NCBI GenBank assembly: GCA_016710435.1
Contig: JADJVV010000028.1
Coordinates: 1 to 7,690 of the forward strand
DNA length: 7,690 nt
From: Hyphomicrobiales bacterium
GTDB lineage: Bacteria > Pseudomonadota > Alphaproteobacteria > Rhizobiales > Aestuariivirgaceae
Direction of reading: 5' to 3'
Below the pieces are notes generated by a model. That model did no database searches and was not told the DNA's origin. It was given only the letters and a program-made list of their open reading frames with translations. Below, in pieces: positions 6,439-7,690 of the stretch. Within the stretch, counting starts at the first letter, position 1. Each line of letters begins with the position of its first letter. The position numbers and the translations under genes are program-made.

Positions 6439-7647
6439 ATGGCTGACTCGTTTGACACGGAAGATGACGCCTACATGGCTGCGATCAAGGGAGCGCGTGG
6501 CGGTCGGACGAGCGGCGGCACGGGCACGGGTCCGGGCGGCGGCTTCGGCGGCGCGTTCGGCGGCGGCGGCTCCGGCTTCTTCGGCGGGGGTGCTGGCGGG
6601 TTTGGTGGGGACATGATGCAGCCGAAGCGGAAACTGATGGCGCAGGGGGCGAACGGGTCTATCCCGCTCTCCTACACGCCGACGAAGGACACGGTGCCTG
6701 CGATGCTGTCTCCGGGGGAGTACGTGATGAACAACCGGGCGATGCAGCTTCCGGGGGCGAACAACCTGATGTCCGCGATGAACGCGATTGGCAACGGCGG
6801 GTACAGCGAGGGCGGGATGGTCTTGGACCCGCAGACGCTTATCAAAATCCTGACCATGCTGGCCGAGTTCGCGGGCGGTGGCGAGCACATGGGCGGCGAG
6901 GACTCCGGCGAGGGGGCGTGCCCGACGTGTGGGCAGGAGCACGGGCAGGAAGGCATGCCCGGGATGGCCTGCGGCGGGAAGGTCCAGCACTACGCCTTCG
7001 GTGGTCAGGTGCAGGGCCAGCAGAGCGGATTCCGCCAGCAGGGCCTAGGAGCGCCAAGGATGCCACAGCAGGGCTTCCGAGGCTCCAGCATGGGCCAGAA
7101 GCCTCGGATGGGCGGCGGCGGCTTCTACGGGAAGCCTAGGCCGTCTGCCACGCCGACGCCTCCGGCGCAGCCGATGCAGCCGGGAACGGGTAACGTGACG
7201 CCGCAGATGAGTGTTCCGGGGCAGACGCAGTTCGGGCCGGGCTTCGGCGGCTCGGGAGACACGACGGGCGGGAACGCTTTCCAGCAGAGTCTCTACGATC
7301 TGCTGAACCAGTATGGGGCGACGGGGATGTTCAGCCCCGAGGGCAACCAGCGGATGATGCAGGCGGTGCAGTCGGAGGCGACCTCCAACGCGGACGCGAT
7401 GCGGGCGCGGCAGCAGAACCAGATGGCGTTGGGCGGGATGGACGCGGGGCAGGCGGGTTCCTACGCGATGCAGCAGCAGTTGCGCGGGCAGGGGGACATC
7501 GCCAATGCGCTGAACTCGGCGCAGTTGGGGCAGTTGCAGGCGCAGGACAAGTTCGGGCGCGACCTGTTCGGCCAGGTGTCGGGATTCAACACGGACGCTT
7601 GGAAGGCGTGGAACGACTACGTGCATCAGCAGCGGCTGGGGGGTTAG
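6439..7647 (+). CDS. Gly/Gln-rich virion protein with SPGEY motif (internal or tail-associated)
   Basis: 402 residues from ATG 6439, with AGGAAGG at 6428-6434. In order: a short acidic start with an alpha helix (1-18); a glycine-rich linker (about 21-58, GGFGGAFGGGG type); a segment KDTVPAMLSPGEYVMNN at 83-99; a Gly/Met-rich part with a helix at about 132-146; a small cysteine site CPTC at 161-164 with Cys178; and CGGKVQHYAFGGQV at 178-191. A long Pro/Gln/Gly linker (about 192-278) follows, then a Gln/Ala-rich helical C-terminus (280-400). The pattern 'VPAML(S/T)PGE(Y/F)V' and the GGxVxxFAxGG motif recur in tape-measure-like and other large virion proteins of environmental phages, from my memory of those families. 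The length is too short for a siphovirus tape measure, so an internal or ejected virion protein, or a fibre-associated protein, fits the podovirus-like order better. The frame is clean throughout. Confidence 0.72.
   Translation: MADSFDTEDDAYMAAIKGARGGRTSGGTGTGPGGGFGGAFGGGGSGFFGGGAGGFGGDMMQPKRKLMAQGANGSIPLSYTPTKDTVPAMLSPGEYVMNNRAMQLPGANNLMSAMNAIGNGGYSEGGMVLDPQTLIKILTMLAEFAGGGEHMGGEDSGEGACPTCGQEHGQEGMPGMACGGKVQHYAFGGQVQGQQSGFRQQGLGAPRMPQQGFRGSSMGQKPRMGGGGFYGKPRPSATPTPPAQPMQPGTGNVTPQMSVPGQTQFGPGFGGSGDTTGGNAFQQSLYDLLNQYGATGMFSPEGNQRMMQAVQSEATSNADAMRARQQNQMALGGMDAGQAGSYAMQQQLRGQGDIANALNSAQLGQLQAQDKFGRDLFGQVSGFNTDAWKAWNDYVHQQRLGG
6532..6609 (+). repeat. Glycine-coding GGC repeat tract within the virion protein
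   Basis: Irregular repeats of GGCGGC and TTCGGCGG encode the linker GGFGGAFGGGG...FFGGGAGGFGG (residues about 33-57). It is a low-complexity flexible linker that could slip in length between related phages, but no frame change is visible here. Confidence 0.7.
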
Positions 7648-7649
7648 CC

Positions 7650-7690
7650 GTGGCCTACGAGGGAAACAGGTACGCGGGGCTGAACCGTGG
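7650..7690 (+). CDS. Start of a further virion-module gene (partial)
   Basis: GTG at 7650, two bases after the TAG (7645-7647) of the preceding gene, opens MAYEGNRYAGLNR and runs off the end of the window. A GGGGGG tract at 7638-7643 lies six bases upstream and can serve as ribosome site. Only 13 complete codons are visible, so the function cannot be given. Tight spacing suggests it belongs to the same operon, probably another virion protein. Confidence 0.5.
   Translation, partial: MAYEGNRYAGLNR

Noticed and set aside
1..7690. CRISPR array, tRNA, insertion sequence, toxin or defence genes
   Set aside because: No spaced direct repeats, no cloverleaf-like sequence, no terminal inverted repeats and no recognisable defence or transposase motifs were seen on either strand by eye.

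Overview
The window is a piece of the virion-structure module of a double-stranded DNA tailed bacteriophage. It is GC-rich, uses GTG starts freely, and all supported genes lie on the + strand, close-packed or overlapping. Nothing in it identifies the host. I see no integrase, replication, lysis, RNA or defence gene. The order (scaffold-like protein, major capsid protein, small proteins, short adaptor-position protein, very large tail protein, glycine/glutamine-rich virion protein) resembles the head-to-tail order of podoviruses of the T7 kind. That comparison rests on order, length and a few motifs, not on database matches.

Layout: 25-756 is a scaffolding-like protein with coiled coils. 792-1657 is the major capsid protein, broken by two one-base frame changes. 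A GC-rich imperfect hairpin follows at 1668-1703. 1719-2354 is a cysteine-rich protein of unknown role. It is overlapped by a small basic protein (2272-2712), which abuts an 89-residue acidic protein (2713-2982). About 3027-3430 is a short protein in the head-tail adaptor position, broken by one frame change. 3423-6402 is a single tail-structure gene of about 990 codons, now split by many small frame changes. 6439-7647 is a 402-residue Gly/Gln-rich virion protein carrying an SPGEY motif. A further gene starts at 7650 and runs off the end.

The most striking property is the number of single-base frame changes: about twelve, in three genes. On each side of every break the protein reads sensibly, the missing piece is found in another frame, and several breaks sit at short G or T runs. 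Six fall within about 240 bases (6074-6306). The simplest reading is uncorrected indels in a long-read or low-coverage assembly. Recent gene decay is the alternative. Programmed frameshifting would not explain so many. Anyone using predicted proteins from this window should reconstruct the capsid and tail proteins first, because automated ORFs split both and add false tails.

How the genes would work together (inference): the scaffold-like protein directs capsid assembly, the small proteins decorate or complete the head, the adaptor-position protein and the large beta-rich protein build the tail tube or nozzle, and the last proteins are internal or tail-associated virion components. I found no convincing undescribed system. 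The best leads for new biology are the cysteine-rich protein after the capsid gene and the SPGEY/CxxC protein.
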